Shown here: positions 9,561 through 17,989 of the stretch, in pieces
Position numbering within the stretch: position 1 is the stretch's first letter
Layout: each line of letters begins with the position of its first letter
Assembly (NCBI GenBank): GCA_965207275.1
Contig: CBDBMH010000002.1
Location: 558,001-622,000 of the forward strand
DNA: 64,000 bases
From: Bin22 sp965207275
GTDB lineage: Bacteria; Chloroflexota; Dehalococcoidia; Lucifugimonadales; UBA3495
Direction: 5' to 3'
Position numbers and translations under genes: made by a program
The notes under the pieces: model-generated
What the model was told of the DNA's origin: nothing
Seen by the model: the letters and a program-made list of their open reading frames with translations, nothing else
Database searches by the model: none

Positions 9561-10370
9561 CTAGTTTACCTCGAATGCCGAACCGGTGGCAGCCTTTATG
9601 TTCTCACTGGCCGTTTGGAAGTCGGCCAACTGTTGGTTCAAGTCGTTGATGGCCTGAGGTACTTCTTGGAATCCCGACGCGTCGAACACGAAACCTGCGC
9701 GCAGTTCCATCTTCTTAAGGGATGCATCCATATCATCTAGCTGGATGCCAATTTGCGAGGCCATTCGTAAAGCAGCGTCGGCATTTGCTTCCCACTGTTG
9801 GTACAGGCCCGTTTCCCATTCGTCTTCCTGGCGGGCCTTGGCCTGGTTATCCGGGTCTCTTATCTGCTCGGTCAAGGCCTGCTGCTTGGCAAAGTAAGCG
9901 GCGGCGTGAGTTTTTGCGTTGTTGACTGACGCCTCGAACTTGACGTACGCCAACTTGGCGGCATCATAAGAGGGCTGCCATTCGGAAACAAGTACGTCTA
10001 TGCTGGTTATATCGGCAATGTTGGGCGGTGACGTTGGCTGTGGTTGGGTTACTGAGGTGACATTGGCGCCTCCCGCGCCCTGATTGCCTTCAATGTCTGC
10101 AAAGGACTTGGGCGGCGTATCTTGCATCGCTTTAGCTTGCTGCTGAGATTGGACCGGGTTGGCGGGCTGTTTCTGGCCTGCACTTCCCAAATCTCTAACG
10201 TCCGCCAATGCCTGGTTCATGCCTTGGGCTTGATCCTGAGCCAGTTGAACTGATTCTGACATCTTGGCCGCTTCGGTTTGGGTTACTTCGCCAAAGGTAG
10301 TAAGCCCAATATAGCCTATGATGCCTGCTGCAGATGCGATCACTACGTACTTGAGAAGTCTTCGAATCAT
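9561..10370 (-). CDS. Anchored coiled-coil protein of unknown function
   Basis: 269 residues, not recognised. One N-terminal membrane helix (VVIASAAGIIGYIGLTTFG) is followed by Gln/Ala-rich heptad-like sequence, a Pro/Gln linker around 60-115 and two long predicted amphipathic helices (YDAAKLAYVKFEASVNNAKTH; INDLNQQLADFQTASENIK). The bulk should lie outside the membrane. The ATG at 10370 has GAGAGAGGG upstream. First gene of the operon with the four-helix protein and the CAP protein. The architecture suggests an envelope scaffold, but this is inference only. Confidence 0.6.
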   Translation of the reverse strand: MIRRLLKYVVIASAAGIIGYIGLTTFGEVTQTEAAKMSESVQLAQDQAQGMNQALADVRDLGSAGQKQPANPVQSQQQAKAMQDTPPKSFADIEGNQGAGGANVTSVTQPQPTSPPNIADITSIDVLVSEWQPSYDAAKLAYVKFEASVNNAKTHAAAYFAKQQALTEQIRDPDNQAKARQEDEWETGLYQQWEANADAALRMASQIGIQLDDMDASLKKMELRAGFVFDASGFQEVPQAINDLNQQLADFQTASENIKAATGSAFEVN

Positions 10371-10644
10371 TGGTGGCCCTCTCTCAATGTGGAAGTGTCA
10401 ACGTTGTCTTGGGAAGCGTCACTCGGATTCTATACCCTTGATTATAGCGGCAAGAAATACAAGCGTGTATCCAGTGGACTTGGTCTAACAGGTCTTTTTG
10501 TGCTCCATGGAGTCTCAAATCTTGCTAACCTGTGATTCTGGCGAAGGTCAGTAATTTGACAAAGCCGATGGCCCTATTTACAGTCAACGCCATACGATTA
10601 ACCTCAAATTCCTGATTGCTAGTTTACTCTGGGGTAAATCGGGA
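10371..10644. other. Upstream region of the island operon
   Basis: AT-richer than its surroundings. A minus-strand TATAAT lies at 10441-10446, about 70 nt before the ATG at 10370, but no convincing -35 precedes it. No gene seen. Confidence 0.4.
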
Positions 10645-10840
10645 GTGGACCGGGAAAGTGTCCTAGAGCGGAAATTGTACTTGGCAAGGTTAGCAGCTGC
10701 TATGTGTTCACTGGCACTTTTCACGGATTTACCTCCTATTCGGGAACGTGGCAGGAGGCGCTACAAATTACGACTTTATCAAGTGTACTGAAGGAGCCGG
10801 GGAATTCAAGGTTAGGGCTGTGTTGGAGCATGTCGCCCTG
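10645..10840 (+). pseudogene. Decayed DUF433 gene
   Basis: Nucleotide relic of the DUF433 gene at 6209-6445. It reads GTGGACCGGGAAAGTGTCC against ATGGACTGGGAAAAGTGTCC, then GTTCACTGGCAC, GGAGGCGCTACAAATTACG and GTGTTGGAGCATGTCGCCC align with the intact copy. Small insertions and deletions destroy the frame, and no DUF5615 partner follows. It ends in a CCTGAGCATGCCGAAGG repeat just before IS630 copy 2. Confidence 0.8.
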
Positions 10841-10878
10841 AGCATGCCGAAGGGCCCGAAATCTCTCCCCTTAGCCTA

Positions 10879-12106
10879 GTAGTCTAACGCGATAGGATTG
10901 ATGGCTGGTAATATAGGAGGAACAGACCATCGCCAAGGGCGATGGGGAAGTGGGGAGGCTGGGAAGTGAAGAAATATCGGGTGAGGCTGGAAGGGGAAGA
11001 ACAGGAAGAATTGAAGGCGCTGGTATCCAGGGGCAGAGCAGCGGCCTACAAGCAAATTCACGCCCGCATTCTGCTGCTTAGCGACGAGAATCAGGCCGCG
11101 GGTCCTATGCAGGACCAGGAGATAGCCCGGGCGCTGAAAGTAGGGACTGCCACCGTGGAACGGGTGCGGCGCCGGTGCGTGGAAGAAGGTGTGGAGGCTG
11201 CCCTGGGCCGCCGGGAGCAGTTGAACCGGCGCAAGAAGAAACTGGACGGGGCAGGGGAGGCCCAACTGGTTGCCCTGGCCTGCTCGAAGCCACCGGTGGG
11301 ACGGGTAAGTTGGACCCTGCGGATGCTGGCCGACGGACTGGTGGAAAGGGGGATAGTGGACAGCATCGGTACCGATACGGTGCGTCGGACGCTGAAAAAA
11401 ACCAACTCAAGCCCTGGTTGAAGGAGTGTTGGTGTATCCCGCCTAAGGCCAGCTCCGAGTTTGTATGCGCCATGGAGGACGTGCTGGAGGTGTATCACCG
11501 GGATTACGGGGAAGAGGAGGTGCTGGTGTGCCTGGACGAGACCAGCAAGCAGTTGGTGCAGGAGACCCGCCAGCCTTGCCCAGCGCGGCCTGGTGCAGCC
11601 ATGGCCTACGATTACGAATACCGGCGCAACGGGGTGAGCAACCTGTTCATGCTGTTCGCACCACTGGAAGGGTGGCGGAGGGTGGAGGTCACCGAGAGGC
11701 GGACCAGGACCGATTGGGCGGAGGTAGTGCGGAAACTGGTGGACCAGGACTATCCAGACAAGGAACGGATAGTACTGGTGATGGACAACCTGAACACCCA
11801 CCATCCCGCATCCCTGTACGAGGCCTTCGAGCCAGCGGAAGCTCGGCGTATTGCTGAACGACTGGAGATACACTACACGCCGAAGCACGGCAGTTGGCTC
11901 AATATGGCTGAGACGGAGTTGGCGGTGCTGGCCAGACAGTGCCTGGACCGTCGGATTCCCAATCAAGAACTGCTGGGCCAGGAGACCCGAGCCTGGCAAG
12001 ACCAACGAAACCGACAGGAGGTCCGGGCAGAATGGCGTTTCACCACCCAGGACGCCCGTATCAAGCTCAAGTCCCTGTACCCATCATTTCAATAGCGATA
12101 ATCTAC
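10879..12106 (+). mobile_element. IS630-family insertion sequence, copy 2
   Basis: 1228 bp, inverted relative to copy 1 and with identical predicted proteins. It begins GTAGTCTAACGCG and ends GCGATAATCTAC. TA flanks both sides (10877-10878 and 12107-12108). With copy 1 it encloses about 2.8 kb carrying the three-gene envelope operon and the DUF433 relic. Confidence 0.95.
10966..12095 (+). CDS. IS630-family transposase, two overlapping frames joined by -1 frameshift
   Basis: Same protein as in copy 1. The helix-turn-helix frame starts at GTG 10966 (GGAGG 7 nt upstream) or ATG 10942 and ends at the TGA near 11419. The DDE frame runs to 12095 and supplies CLDETSKQ, VMDNLNTHH and NMAETELAV. The A7 run 11395-11401 (codons CTG AAA AAA ACC) is the only place where a -1 slip joins the frames in register, giving LKKNQLKPWLKECW. 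Identical frames in both copies argue that the split is programmed rather than damage. Confidence 0.9.
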
Positions 12107-12448
12107 TAGTTACGGTTCCGAAAACCGTGTTGTGAGGAAGCGTTCACCCGCCGCGGCGGGTTCGGCTTCGCTCAGAATGACACCAGGTTTGGAGCGATGA
12201 CCTTTGGCTCAAGTTGGAGGGCCCGAAAGACGATGACAACCGCCCCTTGCCAGTCCGTGGATCCATGTTGGCTTAATAGTCATGTAACTCAGCAAAACAA
12301 TACAAGCTGGCGTCCGCCATTTTCCCTCCATCGTTCAGTCATTGCCCTATTTGTAATGACCGGAAATGATAGGAAATGACCGGGGAGAATGAACTGTTCT
12401 TCCCGCCCCTTCGTGTTCATTCGTGGATAAAGTAAAAGGAGTTAAGCC
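12107..12448. other. Intergenic region with repeat debris (342 bp)
   Basis: Contains a CCCGCCGCGGCGGG palindrome (12147-12160) followed by TTCGGCTTCGCTCAGAATG, a short repeat type seen elsewhere in this window (for example near 25135). ATGACCGG occurs twice near 12357-12382. No gene seen; the ribosome binding site of the next gene is AAAGGAG. Confidence 0.5.
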
Positions 12449-13591
12449 ATGACCGAAGTTTACTGGTTTTCGGAACAGCCCTACGGCCATGTGACCGATG
12501 ATGATCTGGCCGGGTACGAATCGGGGCGGATGCACTTCCCCAACACCTACTTTGACCCGGAGAAGGCCCACGTCCTCTATAACAACTACCACGACCAGTA
12601 TGCGCTTGCCGACGAGGTGGGCTTCGACGGCATCATGTCAAACGAGCACCACTCGTCCTACTGGTGCATGAAGCCTTCGGTGAACGTGGATGCGGCGGTC
12701 ATCGCCAAGGTGACCAAGCGCTGCAAGATTGCCATGCTGGGCAACGTCATTGCCCTCAATGACCCCGTCAAGATGGCCGAGGAAATCGCCATGCTGGACT
12801 GCATTTCCGGCGGACGCATCATTTCCGGCTTTGTGAGGGGCACGGCGGTGGAGACGCTCCACGCGGGTATCAGCCCCACGGAGAATCGGGACCGTTTTGA
12901 GGAGGCTCACGACCTTATAGTGAAGTGCTGGACCACCCCCGGTCCCTTCCGCTGGGAAGGCCGGTACTTCCCTCACCGGATGGTCAATCCCTGGGTGGTG
13001 CCCATTCAAAAGCCCCATCCTGAAATCTGGTTCCCGGGCACCGGCAGCCCGGAGAGCGTGATCTGGGCTGCCAAGCGCATGTACCCGTACATGAACCTGG
13101 GTTCTCTGCTGGATCTGACCAAGCAGCTGAAGGATATCTACTTCGAGACGGCCAGGGAAGAGGGCTACGAGCCCGGCCCGGAGCATTTTGGTTACCTGAT
13201 CCGGTGCCTGGTGGCCGACACGGACGAGCGGGCCCAGGAGGTGGGCCGCACTTTCCTGTGGACGGAGACTCACCGGCAGCGGGGCCCGGTCGAGTTCAAC
13301 GACCCGCCGGGATACCAGTCCCGCGAGGCCCTGCGAATCAAGATGTCGCGGCCCACCATCGGCACAGGCACCATAGGCCGTCGCATGGGCTACGAGGAAC
13401 TGCAGGACGCCCACAACATTATTGTTGGAAGCCCGGATACGGTCATTGAAAAGTTGCGCTATATCAAGCACTCCCTGGATCCCGGCTACCTGCTCATCTA
13501 CGGCAACGAGGGAGATATGCCCCACGAGGACGTGATGCGCTCGGTAGAACTGCTGGGCACCAAGGTGATACCGGCGGTAAAGGACGACTAG
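12449..13591 (+). CDS. LLM-class flavin-dependent oxidoreductase
   Basis: A 380-residue luciferase-like monooxygenase (TIM barrel using reduced FMN or F420). Family text: YALADEVGFDGIMSNEHHS near 51-70, then LGNVIALNDPVKMAEEIAMLDCISGGRIISGFVRGT around 98-130, FEEAHDLIVKCWT and a C-terminal IIVGSPDTVIEKL. AAAGGAG precedes the ATG. It is the first of three such enzymes in the window (others at 46257 and 52919). The substrate is unknown; such enzymes oxidise or cleave diverse organic acids, ketones and sulfur compounds. Confidence 0.9.
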   Translation: MTEVYWFSEQPYGHVTDDDLAGYESGRMHFPNTYFDPEKAHVLYNNYHDQYALADEVGFDGIMSNEHHSSYWCMKPSVNVDAAVIAKVTKRCKIAMLGNVIALNDPVKMAEEIAMLDCISGGRIISGFVRGTAVETLHAGISPTENRDRFEEAHDLIVKCWTTPGPFRWEGRYFPHRMVNPWVVPIQKPHPEIWFPGTGSPESVIWAAKRMYPYMNLGSLLDLTKQLKDIYFETAREEGYEPGPEHFGYLIRCLVADTDERAQEVGRTFLWTETHRQRGPVEFNDPPGYQSREALRIKMSRPTIGTGTIGRRMGYEELQDAHNIIVGSPDTVIEKLRYIKHSLDPGYLLIYGNEGDMPHEDVMRSVELLGTKVIPAVKDD

Positions 13592-13626
13592 GGCAAGCAG
13601 CATCCTCCATCCAGTGTGTGATGTCG

Positions 13627-13652
13627 TAGGGGCGATTCGCGAATCGCCCCTA
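13627..13652. repeat. 26-bp perfect palindrome
   Basis: TAGGGGCGATTCG followed by its exact reverse complement. It lies between convergent genes, so it may end transcription from both sides, but it looks like one of the dispersed palindromic repeats. Confidence 0.6.
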
Positions 13653-13732
13653 TCCGCATTGGGGAGCAACAGAAAAAGACCTTCCCCCTTGGCGGGTGAA
13701 GGTCAGGAAGTGGGCAACGCCGGCGCGCCCAG

Positions 13733-13760
13733 CCCGTAATTACGGCGAAAGCCGGAATCT
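13733..13760. repeat. CCGGC-GAAA-GCCGG type dispersed hairpin
   Basis: Reads ACGGCGAAAGCCGGAATC. Relatives are at 6165, 6759, 48199 and 49567. Confidence 0.6.
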
Positions 13761-13765
13761 GTGAC

Positions 13766-14356
13766 TCACTCCCGATCCAGCATTCTCTCCAGGTTCCTGC
13801 GGACCTGCGGCCATTCTTGCTCAATTATGCTGTAGTACACCGAGTCGCGGTTTGACCCATCCCGGTTTATTCGGTGGTTCCGCAATATCCCTTCCTGCAC
13901 CCCGCCTATGCGTTTGATGGCTCGCCTGGAACGCACGTTGTTGACGTCAGTCTTGATGCAGACCCGGCGCGCGCCCAGGACGTCAAAGGCATGCTTCAGC
14001 AGCAGATACTTGCACTCGGTATTGACGAAGGTGCGCTGGTAGTCCACTCCATACCAGGTCATGCCTACTTCCAGGGTCCGATTGGTCCGGTCTATGTCCA
14101 GGTAACCCGTGGACCCAATGGCCTTGTTATCGCCAGGCAGAACCACCGCAAACTGGACCCTCAGACCCGTACCCATGCGGTCAACGCACATCGTCACCCA
14201 CTTCTCGGCGTCCTCCAGGCTGCCAAAGGGGGGAGTAGTCAGGTGCCGCCAGATGGACTCGTCCTTGCCAACTTCGTACAAATCCTCAGCGTGCTGGGGG
14301 CCAATGGGTTCCAGGCGAACCTGGCGTCCGGTAAGGATTATGGGTTGCGGATCCAT
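13766..14356 (-). CDS. GNAT acetyltransferase, RimJ/RimL-like
   Basis: 196 residues with RimJ/RimL-like order: LTGRQVRLEPIGPQHAEDLYE at the N-terminus, GSTGYLDIDRTNRTLEVGMTWYGVDYQRTFVN in the middle, where acetyl-CoA is bound, and ARRVCIKTDVNNVRSRRAIKRIGGVQEGILRNH near 130-160. Likely N-acetylates a small molecule or protein N-terminus. AGGAAGG precedes the ATG. It is 18 nt downstream of coaBC on the same strand and probably cotranscribed. Confidence 0.85.
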   Translation of the reverse strand: MDPQPIILTGRQVRLEPIGPQHAEDLYEVGKDESIWRHLTTPPFGSLEDAEKWVTMCVDRMGTGLRVQFAVVLPGDNKAIGSTGYLDIDRTNRTLEVGMTWYGVDYQRTFVNTECKYLLLKHAFDVLGARRVCIKTDVNNVRSRRAIKRIGGVQEGILRNHRINRDGSNRDSVYYSIIEQEWPQVRRNLERMLDRE

Positions 14357-14374
14357 TCAGTTTTTTCCTTCCTG

Positions 14375-15574
14375 TTAAGTTCCTGCCAGCAAGTCCCTAA
14401 CCCTGTCGAGAATGCACTGCCCTACCTCGTACTTGGTCAACAGGGGAAGCTCTTCCACCCGTAGCTCCCGGTCAATGAGGACTACCTTGTTGGTGTCGGA
14501 TCCAAAACCGCTGTCCTCAGCGGTAATGTCATTGGCAACTATCAGGTCCAGGGACTTGCGAACGACTTTGTCGGTGGCGTTGGCCACCAGGTTCTCGCTC
14601 TCCGCCGCAAACCCTACCCTCACGAAGTCACCCCGGGCCGTATCCAGGATGTCGGTGGTCTTGGCCAATTCGATGGTCAATTCATCGTCCGACTTCTTTA
14701 TCTTCTGCTCTGCCGCTGATGCGGGGCGGTAGTCGGCCACTGCCGCCGCCATGATCAGGGCGTCCGCCGTGGTTACTTCCCGCTTGATGGCCTGGGCCAT
14801 CTGGTCCGCCGTACCGACGTTCACGACCTCGACCAGGGGCGGGTCGGGGAGCCCGGTGGGAGCAGCAACCAGGACAGCCCGAGCGCCCCGGTCCCGGGCG
14901 GCTTCCGCCAAGGCATAGCCCATCTTTCCCGATGAATGGTTCGTGATGACGCGCACCGGGTCTATGGGTTCCTGTGTCCCACCGGCGCTGACCACAATGG
15001 TGCGGCCGGCCAGGTCGCCCTGGCGACCCAGAGTGGCGGAGATGTGGCCCAGCAGGTCAACGGGCTCCACCAAGCGGCCCATACCCATCAGCCCCGAGGC
15101 AAGACGGCCGGGAGCGGGACCCGCGATAGCCACGCCCCGCTGCCGCAGCTTCCCCAAATTTTCCTGGGTAGCCGGATGGGCGTACATGTCTGCGTCCATG
15201 GCCGGCGCTACCAGCAGCGGCGCCGAGGTGGCGATGACGGTGGTGGTGAGGGGGTCGTCGGCCAGGCCCATTGCCAGTTTGGCTATGCAGTTTACGGTGG
15301 CGGGAGCAATGACAACTATGTCGGCGCGGCGGGCCAGCGCCACATGCTCGTTGGCGAACTCGGTATTGACGTCGTAGGTGTCGGTTATGACTTCCCGGTG
15401 GGTGATGCTGCGGAAGGACAGCGGAGTAACAAACTGGGTGGCCCCGTAAGTCATGATCACGTCCACCAGCGCCCCGGCCTGTACCAGCTTGCTGGCCAGG
15501 TCAACGGCCTTGTAACTGGCGATGCTGCCGGTCACGCCCAGGATAATGTGCTTCTCCGCCAGGGACCCAGCCAT
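14375..15574 (-). CDS. coaBC: Bifunctional phosphopantothenoylcysteine decarboxylase / phosphopantothenate-cysteine ligase
   Basis: Performs two steps of coenzyme A synthesis from 4'-phosphopantothenate. The N-terminal CoaC flavoprotein domain shows GVTGSIASYKAVDLASKL, the catalytic-histidine region FRSITHREV, PATVNCIAKLAMGLADD and PAMDADMY. The C-terminal CoaB domain starts near residue 185 with SAGGTQEPIDPVRVITNHSSGKMG. The ATG at 15574 has CGGAGGAG just upstream; the GTG one codon earlier is too close. With coaX 64 nt upstream on the same strand it forms a CoA cluster. Confidence 0.95.
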   Translation of the reverse strand: MAGSLAEKHIILGVTGSIASYKAVDLASKLVQAGALVDVIMTYGATQFVTPLSFRSITHREVITDTYDVNTEFANEHVALARRADIVVIAPATVNCIAKLAMGLADDPLTTTVIATSAPLLVAPAMDADMYAHPATQENLGKLRQRGVAIAGPAPGRLASGLMGMGRLVEPVDLLGHISATLGRQGDLAGRTIVVSAGGTQEPIDPVRVITNHSSGKMGYALAEAARDRGARAVLVAAPTGLPDPPLVEVVNVGTADQMAQAIKREVTTADALIMAAAVADYRPASAAEQKIKKSDDELTIELAKTTDILDTARGDFVRVGFAAESENLVANATDKVVRKSLDLIVANDITAEDSGFGSDTNKVVLIDRELRVEELPLLTKYEVGQCILDRVRDLLAGT

Positions 15575-15638
15575 CACTCCTCCGGGAGATCAAAGTTCTA
15601 ACGAGTCCTGATCCCTTAATTCTATCCCAGAAAGGGCG

Positions 15639-16427
15639 TTAATTCCTTGCCCTTGCCGGCTTTTCCTGGTTCATTTCGTAGATCAGCCGGAGACCGATCA
15701 GTGTCAGGTCCTGGTTAATGTCGTGGAAAACGTCGGTGTGGTCGGCAATGACCGGAATCAAGCCGCCCGTGCCGATTACCTGGGCATCCCGGCCAATTTC
15801 GTTCTTGATCCGGTCCACCATGCCCGTCACCAGTGATGCGTACCCGTAGACCAGCCCTGACTGGACAGCATTCACCGTGTTGCGCCCCACAACCGACCTG
15901 GGGGCCACCAGTTCCACCCGGCGAAGCTGAGAGGCGTTAAAGAAGAGGGCGTCGGCGGCCACGCTAATGCCAGGCGAAATCACGCCGCCCAGGTACTCCC
16001 CTTCCCGGTTCACCACATCGAAAACGGTAGCTGTCCCCAGGTCCACCACAATCAATGGCGGCGAGTACAGTTCAAGGGCAGCCACGGCGTCGGCTATTCG
16101 GTCAGCGCCCACGTCCCGGGGACTGTCATAGAGGATGCGCAATCCCGTGCGCACGCCGGCGGAGACGGTGAGGGGCGATACGCCGAAGAAGGTACGGCAC
16201 AGGTCGGAGAAAACTACCGTCAGCGGGGGCACACCGCTGCAAATACAGGCCGAATCTATGGTCGAGATATTGATTCCTCCCAGATTCAGAAGCCCCACCA
16301 GCTGCAGGCCGTATTCGTCGGAAAGGCGGCGGGAGTCGGTGGAAAGCCGGTAAGTGGTCAGCAAACTCTCCCCATCGAATACGCCGACAGTCACTGCGGT
16401 ATTGCCAATATCGATAGTTAGCAGCAT
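15639..16427 (-). CDS. coaX: Type III pantothenate kinase
   Basis: Phosphorylates pantothenate, the first committed CoA step, without acetyl-CoA feedback. 262 residues. ASKHA-fold motifs: DIGNTAVTVGVFDG at 5-18, the substrate-binding GADRIADAVAA region, VVDLGTATVFDVV and the GTGGL motif near 213. Chosen start ATG 16425-16427. No Shine-Dalgarno is present, but TATAAT lies 6 nt upstream, so the mRNA is likely leaderless. A longer frame to 16463 would run through the promoter. Divergent from the TIR protein gene. Confidence 0.93.
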   Translation of the reverse strand: MLLTIDIGNTAVTVGVFDGESLLTTYRLSTDSRRLSDEYGLQLVGLLNLGGINISTIDSACICSGVPPLTVVFSDLCRTFFGVSPLTVSAGVRTGLRILYDSPRDVGADRIADAVAALELYSPPLIVVDLGTATVFDVVNREGEYLGGVISPGISVAADALFFNASQLRRVELVAPRSVVGRNTVNAVQSGLVYGYASLVTGMVDRIKNEIGRDAQVIGTGGLIPVIADHTDVFHDINQDLTLIGLRLIYEMNQEKPARARN

Positions 16428-16433
16428 TGCCGG

Positions 16434-16439
16434 ATTATA
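16434..16439 (-). promoter_or_regulatory. -10 box of coaX, implies leaderless start
   Basis: TATAAT on the minus strand with exactly 6 nt to the ATG at 16427. The -35 (TGAAAA at 16457-16462, 17-bp spacer) is weak. Transcription would start at or within a few nt of the ATG. Confidence 0.55.
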
Positions 16440-16493
16440 CCTTAATGGGCCAAGCCTTTTCACCAGCGGTCATCCTCCCCAGGGGTTTTCAAG

Positions 16494-16523
16494 TTGACAG
16501 GCCCGATTGCCAGTGGCTACCAT
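16494..16523 (+). promoter_or_regulatory. Sigma70-type promoter of the TIR/pentapeptide gene
   Basis: TTGACA (16494-16499), 18-bp spacer, TACCAT (16518-16523), giving a 5' leader of about 50 nt before ATG 16583. Confidence 0.55.
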
Positions 16524-16582
16524 AACCCTTGCCCAAGGAGCTGGCCCAATACATTATTGGACGTTGCGGGAGAAGAATAATC

Positions 16583-17863
16583 ATGGCAAACATGGATCAG
16601 GTGCAGATAGTCAGACAGGGCCGGGATGCCGTAGCCAAGTGGAGGGAAGAAAACCCCGGGGAATTCATGGACTTGAACGCTTGCTATATGAGCCATACCC
16701 GCATACCCATGGTCAACCTGACGGGCGCGGATATGCGGAACTCGGACCTGATGGGCGCCATGCTCCGCAGGGCCGATCTCTCCGACTGTCGGCTGAACCC
16801 CATTCATTGCTATCGCGCCGACTTGCGGGAGGCCAAGTTCGTAAGTTCCCTGCTCAATGGCGCCAACCTTCGGGGGGCCGACTGCCGCCAGGCGGACTTC
16901 AGCAACTCCGACATGGACCGGGTTATTCTCTCCGACGCCAACCTGGCCGGAGCGAACCTCCGGGGGGCCAATTTATCCCGCGCCAACCTGGACCGAGCCG
17001 ATTTGACCGGGGCGGACCTGACGGGCGCGACACTCAATGGCACTGCCCTCACCCGTACCAACCTGACCGATGCAATCTTCCGGGAAAGCGACTTTTACGA
17101 AGCCGTCTTTAATGCCACTCCGATGAGCGGCGCCGACTTCGCCGGCAGCATTATGGGCTATACCGTATTCCAGAACTGCAGCCTGAGCGGCGCCGTGGGC
17201 CTGGATTCAGTGCGACATGACGCCCCCAGCACGCTGGGAGTAGACTCTCTCTTCCGATCGGGTGGCTCCATACCTGAGGTGTTCTTGTCGGGTGTGGGTT
17301 CTCCCGAGTATCTTGCCGCCTTCCAGCAGTCCATCAGCGCGGCCCGGGTCCTGTCGGGAGACTACTTCATCGCCTGCGCAGCCGATGACACGCCCTTCGC
17401 TGCCAGGCTCCAGGACGACCTTCGGGCCAACGGGGCTCGGTGCTGGATCTTCCCCGAGAATGCCCGGGGCAGCGCCCTGGTCGACCGGCGCAGTACTTCC
17501 GAAGAAGAAGAGATTGAGCGGTGGATCCGTCATTACGACAAGTTGATCGTGGTAAGCTCCGCCGCGGGCCTGGGCAGCGAGACTATCCGGAACGACATCA
17601 TCGCGGCGGAAGAACGGCAGACAAGCCAGGATGAATGGGTCCTGTTTCTGGTTACCGGCGACGGTTACATGAACTCGCCCCGAGAACGCTATGCTCGCGG
17701 ACTCAGTACGACGCACAAGGTCTTCGATCTGCCCGGCCAGGCAGAAAATACTGCCGAGTACCAGCAGGCGGTGGCGGAATTGGCCGCGGCGTTGGTGGAA
17801 ATCCATCCGGCCAGCGCCGGACGGCCGACGCCCAGCGCAACTTCTTCAACTATGCAGCTGTAG
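16583..17863 (+). CDS. Pentapeptide-repeat protein with C-terminal TIR-like domain
   Basis: 426 residues. About residues 43-200 form a right-handed beta-helix of pentapeptide repeats (ANLRGADCRQADFSNSDM; ANLAGANLRGANLSRANL; RADLTGADLTGATLNG). Residues 261-405 look like a TIR domain: YFIACAADDTPFAARLQDDL, ANGARCWIFPENARGS (BB loop), IRHYDKLIVVSSAAG and SETIRNDIIAAEE. Bacterial TIR domains often hydrolyse NAD+ in anti-phage or stress responses. The usual SxWVxxE helix reads SETIRND here, so the catalytic-type Glu is Asp338 and the Trp is Thr. The ATG at 16583 follows GGGAGAAG. Activity is uncertain. Confidence 0.8.
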   Translation: MANMDQVQIVRQGRDAVAKWREENPGEFMDLNACYMSHTRIPMVNLTGADMRNSDLMGAMLRRADLSDCRLNPIHCYRADLREAKFVSSLLNGANLRGADCRQADFSNSDMDRVILSDANLAGANLRGANLSRANLDRADLTGADLTGATLNGTALTRTNLTDAIFRESDFYEAVFNATPMSGADFAGSIMGYTVFQNCSLSGAVGLDSVRHDAPSTLGVDSLFRSGGSIPEVFLSGVGSPEYLAAFQQSISAARVLSGDYFIACAADDTPFAARLQDDLRANGARCWIFPENARGSALVDRRSTSEEEEIERWIRHYDKLIVVSSAAGLGSETIRNDIIAAEERQTSQDEWVLFLVTGDGYMNSPRERYARGLSTTHKVFDLPGQAENTAEYQQAVAELAAALVEIHPASAGRPTPSATSSTMQL

Positions 17864-17934
17864 GAAAGCTGGGTTTCATGCTGCTTTAGAGGCGTCGGCC
17901 GCTAAAGAAATAGTGAACCAAAGGGCAAGGAAAG

Positions 17935-17965
17935 AAGGGGGCGCCGTTGGTGGCCGCCCCCTTTT
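17935..17965. terminator. Intrinsic terminator
   Basis: 9-bp stem AAGGGGGCG/CGCCCCCTT with an 11-nt loop, followed by TTTT on the plus strand. It sits between the convergent TIR gene and the binding-protein gene. Confidence 0.75.
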
Positions 17966-17989
17966 GATTAAGACAGACTGCGGATCGCC

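Noticed and set aside
6096..12190. CRISPR array
   Set aside because: Repeats here are dispersed, differ in spacing and sequence, and lack regular spacers or cas genes.
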